Shown here piece after piece: positions 24,834 through 33,465 of a DNA stretch of 64,000 nucleotides. This DNA comes from Kaistia geumhonensis (lineage in GTDB: Bacteria > Pseudomonadota > Alphaproteobacteria > Rhizobiales > Kaistiaceae), in the NCBI RefSeq assembly GCF_030815145.1, contig NZ_JAUSWJ010000001.1, positions 1,922,001 to 1,986,000 on the forward strand. Reading direction: 5' to 3'. Both the position numbers and the translations under genes were made by a program. Below the pieces are notes generated by a model, which worked only from the letters and a program-made list of their open reading frames with translations, ran no database searches and had not been told where the DNA came from. The first letter of the stretch is position 1. Every line of letters starts with the position of its first letter.

Positions 24834-27467
24834 TCAGCCCGCCCGCAACGTCAGCGTCTCGCCGGCGCCGAGACGCACCGCCTGCGGCAGGACGACGACA
24901 TCGCCCTCCCGCGCCGTCGCCGTGCCGTCCACCGTCACCTCTCCGGCGAGGAAGGGCAGCGACAGGCGGCCGATCTCGAGCGAGCCGCCCTTCACCGTGA
25001 GCCGCGCCTCGCCGCCTTCGACGACCAGTTCGCCCCAGCCCTTGCCGGCCGACCAGAAATGCCGGCCCTCGACGGCGCCCTTCGGCGCGAAGCCGATGAT
25101 GCCATCGCGCTGGTCGAAGGAAAGGCCGGTCCAGGCCTTGACCAGCGCATAGCTCGACAGCGAACGGGCATAGTAGCTTCCGCATTCGATGTCGTTCCAC
25201 GGGCTGCGATTGCCGCCATTGTGGCGGTCGCGGGCGGCGCGGACGATGGTGAGCCCCTCTTCGGTGAGGCCGCGCAGGATCATGTGGGAGGCGATCATGT
25301 ACTCTAGACCGGTCCACACCTCCTCGGCATAGGGCGCGGGAACCGCCGGCTCATGCGCGCCATCCGGATAGGAGCAGAGCAGCGTGCCGCCCTCGTTCTC
25401 ATAGGCATAGACGCGGCAGGGGTTGAAGTGATCGACGAGCGAGGGCCGGAAGCTCTCGTCAAAGATCGTCTTCAGCGCCGTCGCGACCTTGGCCGGATCG
25501 AGGATGTCGCCGATGCCGGACAGATCGGCGTGCCACTGGCCGAGGATCTGGTCGGTGAGGCAGCCGTCGCCGATCTGGTACTTGATCTCGCTGTATTCCT
25601 CCGACCAGTAGGCATCCATGAAGCTGTCGGCGAGAACGCCGGCGGCGCGGCCCTTGTCGAAGGGCTCGATGAACGACTTGTCGGAGAGATCGAGCGCCTG
25701 GGCGAACCAGCGGCCATTGAAGAGCGTCTCGTCGATCGTGGCGCCGCCGCGCTTCGCCATCTCGGCGAGTTCGGCCGCGAAGTCCGTTTCGCCCATCACC
25801 GCCGCCATCTCGGAGGCCGCCTTCAGCGCCGCGACATAGATCGAGGACAGCCAGGAGTTGGGCCCGAACAGCTCCATGTCGAGCGTGTGGTGCTGGCGTC
25901 CCCAGAGGATGCCGGTCTTCTCGGGGTCCCAGAGATCGGGATTGTCCTTCGACCAGGCATAGTCGAGCGCCCGGCGGATGCTCGGCCAGTGCCCGGCCAG
26001 CCACGCATCGTCGCCCGACTGCCGCCATTCGCGGAAGGTCTTGATGATGGCGCCGAAATGGCCGTCGGCGCAGGGCCCGATGATGTCGAAGCCCGAGCCG
26101 AGCGGCAGGCGCTGCCGGAAGGTCAGCCCGCCATTCGGCAGCTGGTTGTAGCGCCATTCGGTGTCGCGGAGGCTCCTCTCCAGCGCCGGAAACAGCGAGG
26201 CGAGCGCCTGCTGGTAGTTCCAGACATGGGTGCAGGATCCCTCGCAGGAGCCCTCGCGCTCGTGCTGCCCCTCCCAGCCCCAGAGTTCGCCGCCTTCGAG
26301 GCGGATCACCGTCGCGGTGCGCAGCAGGCCCATGGTGCCGGTCGCGGCATCGATGATCTCGGCCGGCATCGCGGCGCCGAACATCGCGTCGCGGAAGGCC
26401 ATGGTCTCGCCCGAAAGGCTGTCCCAGCGCGCAAAGGCGTCGTTCGCCGAGGCGAGCGAATCCGCCCACTCGGTCGCATAATAGTTCTTCCAGGTCGGCT
26501 TCGAGCCCTCGGTCTCGAGACTGTCCGGCTTGTCGCGGCGGTACCAGTAGATCGAGCCGAGCGGGTAGTTCCAGGCGATGACGAAGCGCACCGTCTTCTT
26601 CTCGCCGGGCTGCACCGTGACGCGCGCTGCGAGCGTGCCGTGCTCGGGCTGCGCGAACATGTTCCTCACCTGCCGCGGCTTGTCGTAGTGACGCTCGGGC
26701 ATGCGGCCGGCGCGGGCGAATTCGCGCCAGTAGAGCGAGAGGCTGTCGAACCACTGGCCGCGGAAGTGATAGTCGACATGCTCGACATCCTCGGCGTCGG
26801 TCATGATCGTGAGATCGCCGCGCTGCTCGGGCGGCCGGTTCTCGTCGGCCGAGGTCAGGTGCAGCGCCGAGGTGCCGTCCGCCTGCACGAAGCGGTGGAT
26901 GCCGCTGTCGCAGCCGAAATTGCCGAGCGTGCCGGCGATGACATAGGTGATCGGCGCGTCGGTGGTGTTCTCGACCTCGAAGGCGAACATCGCCGCCGGC
27001 AGCGAGGAATCGCGGTCGTTGTGCGGGATGAAGGGCGAGAGCGCCCGCATCGTCACGTCGCCCGGGAAGCGCTCGTCGTGGAAGGCGTATTCAGCAACGG
27101 GAAAGCGCCCGACGAACGTCACGTCCGAGAAATGCGGCACGCCGGCCATCGAGTCTCGATTGGCGCCGAAGCCGAAGCCGTCGAACTTGCGGATCGAGGG
27201 CGAGCCGGTCGGCGTCCCCTCATAGGGTCCGTTCAGCACCAGCGCCTTCAGGAGCTTGCCGTCCTGCTCCGCCTTGATGGCGAAATGGCTGTAGCCGTTG
27301 AACTGGTGCAGCTCCGGGCGGTTGCGGATCGACCAGTCGACCATCCGGCCGGCGCCGGTCAGCGAGAAGCCGCCGGATCCGATGCCGCCGAGCGGGAACA
27401 CGGCATAGCGGCGGCGGGCGCCGCGGAAGACGAAGCGGTCGTCGATCCGGTCGAGATCGTCCAGCAT
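24834..27467 (-). CDS. GH116-family glycosidase (glucosylceramidase-like)
   Basis: Large glycoside hydrolase of 877 residues related to bacterial GH116 beta-glucosidases/xylosidases and mammalian GBA2. The N-terminal domain carries FPLGGIGSGGFSLTGAGRM and WSIRNRPELHQF. The catalytic (alpha/alpha)6 domain carries GSCTHVWNYQQALASLFPAL at about 411-428 and QHHTLDMELFGPNSW at 525-539, where the T-x-D (D530) matches the family acid/base position. No signal peptide is visible, so it should act inside on an imported glycoside. AGAGGG lies 10 bases before the ATG at 27467; an ATG at 27476 is alternative. It sits between the permease and ATPase genes of one operon. Confidence 0.9.
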   Translation of the reverse strand: MLDDLDRIDDRFVFRGARRRYAVFPLGGIGSGGFSLTGAGRMVDWSIRNRPELHQFNGYSHFAIKAEQDGKLLKALVLNGPYEGTPTGSPSIRKFDGFGFGANRDSMAGVPHFSDVTFVGRFPVAEYAFHDERFPGDVTMRALSPFIPHNDRDSSLPAAMFAFEVENTTDAPITYVIAGTLGNFGCDSGIHRFVQADGTSALHLTSADENRPPEQRGDLTIMTDAEDVEHVDYHFRGQWFDSLSLYWREFARAGRMPERHYDKPRQVRNMFAQPEHGTLAARVTVQPGEKKTVRFVIAWNYPLGSIYWYRRDKPDSLETEGSKPTWKNYYATEWADSLASANDAFARWDSLSGETMAFRDAMFGAAMPAEIIDAATGTMGLLRTATVIRLEGGELWGWEGQHEREGSCEGSCTHVWNYQQALASLFPALERSLRDTEWRYNQLPNGGLTFRQRLPLGSGFDIIGPCADGHFGAIIKTFREWRQSGDDAWLAGHWPSIRRALDYAWSKDNPDLWDPEKTGILWGRQHHTLDMELFGPNSWLSSIYVAALKAASEMAAVMGETDFAAELAEMAKRGGATIDETLFNGRWFAQALDLSDKSFIEPFDKGRAAGVLADSFMDAYWSEEYSEIKYQIGDGCLTDQILGQWHADLSGIGDILDPAKVATALKTIFDESFRPSLVDHFNPCRVYAYENEGGTLLCSYPDGAHEPAVPAPYAEEVWTGLEYMIASHMILRGLTEEGLTIVRAARDRHNGGNRSPWNDIECGSYYARSLSSYALVKAWTGLSFDQRDGIIGFAPKGAVEGRHFWSAGKGWGELVVEGGEARLTVKGGSLEIGRLSLPFLAGEVTVDGTATAREGDVVVLPQAVRLGAGETLTLRAG

Positions 27468-27517
27468 CAAAGGCATTCCCTCTTGAAAGACGTGTCTGTT
27501 GGCAGCGCGGGGCCGCG

Positions 27518-28372
27518 TCAGTGCTTGATGCCGCTCATGGTGACGCCCTCGATCACCAGCTTCTGCGCGACAAGGAAGATGAGGATCACGGGCAGCACGG
27601 CCATGCTCATGGCGGCCATGACCATGGAGAGGTTCCCCTGCCCCATGAAGCCGCGCAGCATGTCCATCGCCACGGGCAGCGTCATGGCGTCCTGCGGCTC
27701 GAGCAGCACGCGGGCCTGGAAATAGTAGTTCCAGGTCTGCGTGAAGGTGATGATGCCGAGCGCGGAGAGCGCGGGCCGCAATTGCGGCAGCGAGATGCGC
27801 CAGAAGATCTTGAAATAGCCGGCGCCATCCATCAGCGCCGCCTCTTCCAGCGCCTTCGGCTGCGAGCGCATGAACTGGCGCACGAGGAAGACGCCGAAGG
27901 ACGAGGTCAGATACATGAGCGCGAGGCCGAGTGGCTGGTTGAGGAGCCCCGTCTGCGCATAGCCGAGATAGATCGGGATGATCGTCACCTGGGCCGGGAA
28001 CATCAGCCCGATCAGCATCACGAAGAAGAGGCTGTCGCGGCCGGGAAAGGAGAGGCGCGCGAAGGCGAAGGCGGCGAGCGTGCAGGTCACCAGCTGGCCG
28101 ACCGTGACGAGCACGGCGATCTGGACCGAATTCCAGTAGATGCGCAGGAACGGCACGTCGGAGGCGAGCACCGCGCGGTAATTGGTGAAGTCGAGCGTCG
28201 GCGGGATGAAGCTCGGCGGCATCTTGTAGGCGTCCGCCACCGGGCGGAACGACATCGAGAACAGCCACAGGAACGGCATCAGCATGAAGACGCCGATCAC
28301 CGCCATCACCGCGATGATGCCCCAGTCGACCCAGCGGGCCGTCGCTCTTGTCTGCAATCCCTTGGAGAACAT
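27518..28372 (-). CDS. Carbohydrate ABC transporter permease (MalG-like)
   Basis: Inner-membrane permease of 284 residues with about six segments. The first lies at about 18-40 (GIIAVMAVIGVFMLMPFLWL). The docking loop ALEEAALMDGAGYFKIFWRISLP is intact, and the C-terminus QKLVIEGVTMSGIKH is family-typical. It starts 12 bases after the partner permease and precedes the GH116 gene by 50 bases. It imports the sugar recognised by the binding protein at 29543. Confidence 0.92.
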   Translation of the reverse strand: MFSKGLQTRATARWVDWGIIAVMAVIGVFMLMPFLWLFSMSFRPVADAYKMPPSFIPPTLDFTNYRAVLASDVPFLRIYWNSVQIAVLVTVGQLVTCTLAAFAFARLSFPGRDSLFFVMLIGLMFPAQVTIIPIYLGYAQTGLLNQPLGLALMYLTSSFGVFLVRQFMRSQPKALEEAALMDGAGYFKIFWRISLPQLRPALSALGIITFTQTWNYYFQARVLLEPQDAMTLPVAMDMLRGFMGQGNLSMVMAAMSMAVLPVILIFLVAQKLVIEGVTMSGIKH

Positions 28373-28384
28373 GGCTGGCGCGCC

Positions 28385-29290
28385 TCAGTAGCTGACCCAG
28401 CGCCGCGAGGCGATGAGCTGCAGCGAGGTGATGACGAGGATGACGAGGGTGAGCACGACCGAGACCGAGGCCGCATAGCCGATCTCGAAGGAGCCGAACG
28501 CTTCCTCGACGATGAGGATCGACATCGAGCGGGTGGAATCGCCCGGCCCGCCCTGCGTCAGGATCACGATCGACTCGTAGACCTGCATGGCGCCGATCGA
28601 GGCATAGACGATGTTGAAGAAGATCACCGGCGAGATGAACGGCAGGATGATCCTGGAGAAGCGCCGCCACCAGTTGGCGCCGTCCATCACCGCCGCGTCC
28701 ATGATGTTCTTCGGCACGCCCTGCAATGCGGCGATGAAGATGATCATGAAGAAGCCGGTGTTCTTCCAGACATCCATGATGATGATCGACATCATGGCCG
28801 TCGAGGACGAGGTCAGCCAGCGCACCGGGGCGAAGCCGAGGCGGATCAGGTAGTAATTGATGACGCCGAGATCATCGCCATAGAAATAGCCCCAGACGAT
28901 CGACACGAAGGCGGCGGCGATGATCACCGGCAGGAAGAAGGCGAGGCGGAAGAAATAGAGCAGGAAGGCCGGCATGGCGCGGTTCAGCGCCATCGCGAGC
29001 GCCAGACCGACGCCGACATTGAAGGTGACGGCGAAGAAGGTGAAGCGCAGCGTGTTCCAGAAAATCTGCAGCGAGCGCTCGTCGGTCAGGAAGCGCACGA
29101 AATTGTCGAGCCCGACAAAGCTCGCGCCGTCGATCGCGTCGTAATAAGTGAAGGAAAGCAGGAAGGTGACGATCACCGGCGCGAGCACGAAGGTCAGGTA
29201 CAGCACGAAGCTCGGCAGGATGAAGAGATAGCCGGCGCGCGCCTGCGCCCTTCTCAGTTCCGACGGCCGATTGGCGGCGATCGTGGTCAT
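28385..29290 (-). CDS. Carbohydrate ABC transporter permease (MalF-like)
   Basis: Inner-membrane permease of 301 residues. Membrane segments start at about 18 (GYLFILPSFVLYLTFVLAPV). The docking loop is NIMDAAVMDGANWWRRFSRIILP. It lies downstream of the binding-protein gene across a 252-base spacer with a palindromic repeat, and 12 bases ahead of the second permease. GACGAGAGCC precedes the ATG, a modest ribosome site. Confidence 0.92.
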   Translation of the reverse strand: MTTIAANRPSELRRAQARAGYLFILPSFVLYLTFVLAPVIVTFLLSFTYYDAIDGASFVGLDNFVRFLTDERSLQIFWNTLRFTFFAVTFNVGVGLALAMALNRAMPAFLLYFFRLAFFLPVIIAAAFVSIVWGYFYGDDLGVINYYLIRLGFAPVRWLTSSSTAMMSIIIMDVWKNTGFFMIIFIAALQGVPKNIMDAAVMDGANWWRRFSRIILPFISPVIFFNIVYASIGAMQVYESIVILTQGGPGDSTRSMSILIVEEAFGSFEIGYAASVSVVLTLVILVITSLQLIASRRWVSY

Positions 29291-29471
29291 GGCTCTCGTC
29301 CGTGAATGACAGTGACAGGCGGCATGCGCCCTTCACCCCTCGCTTAAGGAGAGGTCGACGTGCTCGAAACGTGCGGCGGGCGAGGGTTTTCGGACCGTCC
29401 GGCGATGCCGCCCACCCGGACCTTCGCTGCGGACTCTCCCCGTGAGACGGCGAAGAACGCCCTCGTTCCGG

Positions 29472-29496
29472 CCCTCTCCCGCGCGGCGGGAGAGGG
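29472..29496. repeat. Dispersed-type intergenic palindrome (CCCTCTCCCGC element)
   Basis: CCCTCTCCCGC and GCGGGAGAGGG form an 11-base perfect stem around GCG, in the spacer between the binding-protein stop and the first permease start of the operon. A related CCCCTCGC...GAGAGG piece lies at about 29335-29356. Such elements are common between genes in Hyphomicrobiales and may form a stem in mRNA that protects the upstream transcript. Confidence 0.65.
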
Positions 29497-29542
29497 GGAA
29501 GGTCAGCTCCGCGACCGGCGAACGCCGCCGGACGCGTCGCCC

Positions 29543-30811
29543 CTAGCCGCCCTTGGCGGCCAGGCGCTTGAAGGAGGCTTCGAGCTCTTCATGCGTCTTC
29601 TTCACGCCGTCGGCGATCGAGATCTCGTCCGCCATCATGGCCTGATAGTTGCGGATGAAGATCTTCTCGACTTCCTGGAAGTTGGCCGGCGAGGGAACGG
29701 GCTTGGTATTGGGCAGCGACTGGTAATAGAGCGCGGCGCTCGGCGGGAAGGCGAGGAACGCCTCGGTATCGGCCGCCGACTTGCGGCCCGGAACGCCGCC
29801 GCCGCCCTCGCCTTCCTCCTTCTGCGTCTCGAAGGAGGTCAGCTCGGTGACCAGCGCCTTGGCGAGCTCGGGATGTTCCGAGGTGCGCGACACGGCATAG
29901 CCGCCGAAGCCGATCACGGTGATGCCGGTCTCCTTCTGCGGCGGGAAGGTCACGTCCATGTCGAGCTTGGCGCGTTTGGCGTTCTCGATGATCCAGTGGC
30001 CGCGCGAGATCATGGCGACCTGGCCGGCATTGAACTGGTTGTCCATCGTATCCTTGCCGGGGATCGGCGAGACCTTGTCGACATGGATCAGGTCTTTGAG
30101 GAACTGCAGCGATTCCGCGACCTTCGGATCGAGCATGTTCGAATGGCTCCAGTCGTCGGTCAGGATCGACGTGCCGTTCGAGAAGAACCAGGGCTGGACG
30201 AAGAAGAACTGGTTCGGCACCTCATAGCCGAACTGCACGGCATTGCCGGCCGAGTCGCGCTTGGTCAGCTTCTTCGCCGTCTCGCGGAACTGGTCCCAGG
30301 TCCAGTCCGGCTTCGGATAATCGAGCCCCGCATCCTTGAACAGGGTGCGGTTGTAGTTGATCATGATGTTGTTCCAGCCGATCGGGATGAAATAGGTCTT
30401 CCCTTCCCAGGAGGACTGCTGGAACAGGCTGGGCGCGAAATCCGAATAGCCCGGATTCTGCGCGATGTAGTCGTCGAGCGGGATGAAGAGCTTCCTCGTC
30501 TCGAAGGTGCGGAAGGTCTCGATCGCCGTGCCGTAGACATCGGCGGCGTTGCGCGCGTTGAACTGGCTGAGAACGCGGGTGACATAGTCGCCCCAGCCGG
30601 TCGAGATGGGATCCATCGTCAGCTCGACCTTGACGTTCGGATAGTTCTTGTTGAAGCGCGCGATGGCGTTCTTGATCGCTGTCGTCTGCGCCTCGCCGCC
30701 GAAGGACATCAGCTTCAGCGTCGCCGTCTCGTCGGACTGGGCGCTCGCCGCCGACACAGCGGCAAGGCCGAGCGCGGCCGACAGCGCATATTTCGCAAGT
30801 TTCCTGAGCAC
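29543..30811 (-). CDS. Sugar ABC transporter substrate-binding protein
   Basis: Periplasmic binding protein of 422 residues, solute-binding family 1. The signal peptide MLRKLAKYALSAALGLAAVS is followed by a cleavage region near ASAQS. Further motifs: FNKNYPNVKVELTMDP, YGTAIETFRTF, QVAMISRGHWIIENAKRA. The start is GTG at 30811 with GAGGAGAGGAAC ahead; no better ATG matches the signal peptide. It heads the glycoside operon, and its promoter region holds two CGAAACGTTTCG sites shared with the divergent LacI gene. The ligand is probably a glycoside or oligosaccharide cleaved by the operon's GH116 enzyme (inference). Confidence 0.9.
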   Translation of the reverse strand: MLRKLAKYALSAALGLAAVSAASAQSDETATLKLMSFGGEAQTTAIKNAIARFNKNYPNVKVELTMDPISTGWGDYVTRVLSQFNARNAADVYGTAIETFRTFETRKLFIPLDDYIAQNPGYSDFAPSLFQQSSWEGKTYFIPIGWNNIMINYNRTLFKDAGLDYPKPDWTWDQFRETAKKLTKRDSAGNAVQFGYEVPNQFFFVQPWFFSNGTSILTDDWSHSNMLDPKVAESLQFLKDLIHVDKVSPIPGKDTMDNQFNAGQVAMISRGHWIIENAKRAKLDMDVTFPPQKETGITVIGFGGYAVSRTSEHPELAKALVTELTSFETQKEEGEGGGGVPGRKSAADTEAFLAFPPSAALYYQSLPNTKPVPSPANFQEVEKIFIRNYQAMMADEISIADGVKKTHEELEASFKRLAAKGG

Positions 30812-30873
30812 GTTCCTCTCCTCCGCTCGCACCAGCCTCGGGGGCCGGCGTCCGATGGCTGCCCCATCGTTGT

Positions 30874-30885
30874 CGAAACGTTTCG
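30874..30885. promoter_or_regulatory. LacI-type operator 1
   Basis: CGAAACGTTTCG is a perfect 12-base palindrome with the central CG typical of LacI-family sites. It lies 63 bases upstream of the binding-protein start. A second identical copy is at 30954-30965; the centres are 80 bases apart, which would allow looping. Confidence 0.8.
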
Positions 30886-30953
30886 TGCCGCGTGAGCCCA
30901 ATGGCCGGCGATCAGCCCTCCTCGGCGGATCGTCTTGCGTCATGGCGCTTGCA

Positions 30954-30965
30954 CGAAACGTTTCG
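30954..30965. promoter_or_regulatory. LacI-type operator 2
   Basis: A second exact CGAAACGTTTCG palindrome lies 39 bases before the lacI-family start at 31005, placed for autoregulation and for loop formation with the copy at 30874. Confidence 0.8.
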
Positions 30966-31004
30966 AGTAATACACTGGCGACCTGAGAACGCAAGTGAGG
31001 AATC

Positions 31005-32027
31005 GTGCCTACCATCAAGGATGTCGCCCAGCGCGCCGGCGTCGCCATATCGACCGTCTCGGCGGTGATCAACCGTTCGGCGCCGGTCAGCGAGGAGGTG
31101 ATCCAGCGGGTCGAGGACGCGATCGCCGCGATCGGCTATCTCCCCCACGGCGCCGCGAAAGCGCTTCGGAGCGGCGATTCCCGGCTGATCGGGCTGATCC
31201 TGCCGGACATCACCAACCCGTTCTTCTCGACGGTCGCGCGCGTCATCGAGACGGTCTGCATGCGGGCCGGCTACATGACCTTCGTCTACAATACCGACGA
31301 GGACGTGGACCACGAGATGCGCATCCTGAAGATGATGCGCGCGCAGCGGGTCGCCGGCATGATCCTGATCTCGACGCGGTCTGACGCCGAGCATGGTCAG
31401 CGCCTCATGAGCGAAATCAATGTGCCGACCGTGCTCTTCAGCAGCAATGTCCCGGCGACGCCCTATGACGCCATCACCCTCAACGAGGCGAAGGCCAGCC
31501 GGATCGCGATCGATTATCTCGCCGGCCTCGGCCATCGCCGGATCGGTGTGCTCAGCGGGCGGCCGCATGTCTCGACCCATGAGGAGCGGCTGGAGGCCTG
31601 CCTCGATGCGCTGCGCGCACATGGAATCGAGCCTCAGGCGGAATTGATCGTGGCCGCCAATTTCGACCAGAGCCAGGCCTTCGAGGCCTGCCGCGCGCTG
31701 CTCGCGCTCCCCGAGCCGCCGAGCGCCATCTTCGCCTTCAGCAACCTCATGATGGTGGGCATGATGCGAGCCGTCGTGTCGTCGGGCCTCGCATGTCCGC
31801 GCGACATATCCCTCGTCGGAATCGGTGATTTCGAGTGGCCGGAGATCATGAACCCGCAGATGACGGTCGTCTCGATGCCGGCGGCCGAAATGGCCGAATG
31901 CGCCATCGAAACCCTTCTGGACCAAATCGCCAGCAAGCGCCCGCCAACGGGACGACGAATCATGTTCGATCCGAGGCTCGTCATTCGCGAATCGACCGCT
32001 GCCCCTCTCGTGCCGCTTCCCGCCTGA
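31005..32027 (+). CDS. LacI-family transcriptional regulator
   Basis: Repressor-type regulator of 340 residues. The N-terminal HTH reads TIKDVAQRAGVAISTVSAVI, followed by the hinge region AAKALRSGDSRLIGLILPD and a periplasmic-binding-protein-like effector domain (NPFFSTVARVIE, HRRIGVLSGRPHVSTHEERL, VGIGDFEWPEIMNPQMTVV). Start GTG at 31005 with GTGAGG upstream. It diverges from the sugar importer/GH116 operon, and two CGAAACGTTTCG sites lie between them, so it almost certainly controls both. The M24 gene follows in the same direction after 69 bases and may share the control. Confidence 0.93.
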   Translation: MPTIKDVAQRAGVAISTVSAVINRSAPVSEEVIQRVEDAIAAIGYLPHGAAKALRSGDSRLIGLILPDITNPFFSTVARVIETVCMRAGYMTFVYNTDEDVDHEMRILKMMRAQRVAGMILISTRSDAEHGQRLMSEINVPTVLFSSNVPATPYDAITLNEAKASRIAIDYLAGLGHRRIGVLSGRPHVSTHEERLEACLDALRAHGIEPQAELIVAANFDQSQAFEACRALLALPEPPSAIFAFSNLMMVGMMRAVVSSGLACPRDISLVGIGDFEWPEIMNPQMTVVSMPAAEMAECAIETLLDQIASKRPPTGRRIMFDPRLVIRESTAAPLVPLPA

Positions 32028-32096
32028 TCGCCGCTCGACAGCCCCGCGCCGATCGGGCAGCCTGACGGGAAGAGCCGAGAAGCCAGAGGAAACGTC

Positions 32097-33461
32097 ATGA
32101 CCATTTCGCTGCGGACCGTCCGAATCCCCGATTTCGGCGTGCCGCTCGACCGTCCGGCCATTCCGGCCGCGACCTATGAAGCCCGTGCGCGGGCGCTGAC
32201 GGAGCGCGCCGGGACCGACTGGGTCGTCGTCTATGCCGACCGGGAGCATAACGCCAATATCGCTTTCCTCACCGGCTTCGAGCCGCGTTTCGAGGAGGCG
32301 CTGCTGCTGCTCGGACCGGGCGACCGGCGCATCCTCGTCGTCGGCAACGAGTGCCAGTCCTACGCGCCGCTTGCGGGCCTGGCGGGAATCGAGATCGTGC
32401 TCTGCCAGACCCTCAGCCTCATGGGCCAGGATCGGAGCCGGAAACCCAATCTCGCGGCAGTGCTGCGCGACTGCGGCATCGGCCGCGGCGCCACGATCGG
32501 TCTCGCCGGCTGGAAGTATCTCGGCGCCGAGGAATGGGAAGGGCCGCTGCCGAGCTTCCAGGCGTCGGCGCTGGTGGTCGATACGCTTCGCCTCGTCGTC
32601 GGCGATCCGGCTGCGGTGAGCGACGTCACACCCGTGCTGATGCATCCCGAGACGGGCCTGAGAGCCGTCGTCGACGTGCACCAGATCGCCGCCGGCGAAT
32701 GGGGCGCCGCCCGCGCCTCCGCCGCCGTCTGGCGCATCGTCTCCGGCCTTCGCGACGGCGACAGCGAATATGCCGCCACGGCGCGGATGGGCTATGCCGG
32801 CGAGGCTCTGAACGCCCATGTCATGTTCGCCTCGGCCCGCGCCGGCGAGCCGGTCGTCGGTTTGCGCAGCCCGACGGGGCGGATCGTGCGGCGCGGCGAC
32901 GGCGTCACCACGGCGGTCAGCTACTGGGGCGGCCTCTCCTCGCGCGCCGGCCTCGCCAATGATGGCGACGACGCCTTCCTCGACGTCGCGAAGGCTTATT
33001 TCGCCGGCTTGCTATCGTGGTACGAGACCGCCGATATCGGCGTCGCCGGCGGCGACCTCTTCGAGGAGGTCACGGCGACGCTCGCCCGCGGCGGGCTCGG
33101 CTCGGCCCTCAATCCGGGCCATCTCGTCGGCCACGACGAATGGGTGCATTCGCCCGTCCGCCCCGGCTCGACCGAGCGACTTACTTCGGGCATGCCGTTC
33201 CAGATCGATGTGATCCCGGTGCCGATGCCCGACGGCTGGGCGCTCAACTGCGAGGACGCCGTCACCTTCGCCGACGCCTCGCTGCGCGCCGAACTCGCCG
33301 CTCTCTATCCCGAGGTGGCGGCGCGGATCGAGGCCCGGCGCGCCTTCATGGCGGACGAGATCGGCGTTGCCCTGAAGCCGTCGATCCTTCCGCTCTCCTC
33401 GACTCCGCTCTGCCTGCCGCCCTTCTGGCTGGCGTCGGACCGGCTGCTGGCGCGCGACTGA
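32097..33461 (+). CDS. M24 (pita-bread) family protein with degenerate metal site
   Basis: Protein of 454 residues with the aminopeptidase P/creatinase layout: N-terminal domain up to about 200 (VVVYADREHNANIAFLTGF, LLLLGPGDRRILVVGNE) and C-terminal pita-bread domain. By-eye comparison with M24 peptidases finds both metal Asp positions replaced (region TTAVSYWGGLSSRAGL) and one Glu changed to Asp (QIDVIPVPM). The His (GHLVGHDEWVH) and last Glu (NCEDAVTF) are kept. It could be a metal-free hydrolase like creatinase rather than a peptidase. No signal peptide is seen. AGAGGAAACGTC precedes the ATG. It lies downstream of the LacI gene and convergent with DUF983. Confidence 0.8.
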   Translation: MTISLRTVRIPDFGVPLDRPAIPAATYEARARALTERAGTDWVVVYADREHNANIAFLTGFEPRFEEALLLLGPGDRRILVVGNECQSYAPLAGLAGIEIVLCQTLSLMGQDRSRKPNLAAVLRDCGIGRGATIGLAGWKYLGAEEWEGPLPSFQASALVVDTLRLVVGDPAAVSDVTPVLMHPETGLRAVVDVHQIAAGEWGAARASAAVWRIVSGLRDGDSEYAATARMGYAGEALNAHVMFASARAGEPVVGLRSPTGRIVRRGDGVTTAVSYWGGLSSRAGLANDGDDAFLDVAKAYFAGLLSWYETADIGVAGGDLFEEVTATLARGGLGSALNPGHLVGHDEWVHSPVRPGSTERLTSGMPFQIDVIPVPMPDGWALNCEDAVTFADASLRAELAALYPEVAARIEARRAFMADEIGVALKPSILPLSSTPLCLPPFWLASDRLLARD

Positions 33462-33465
33462 GCGC

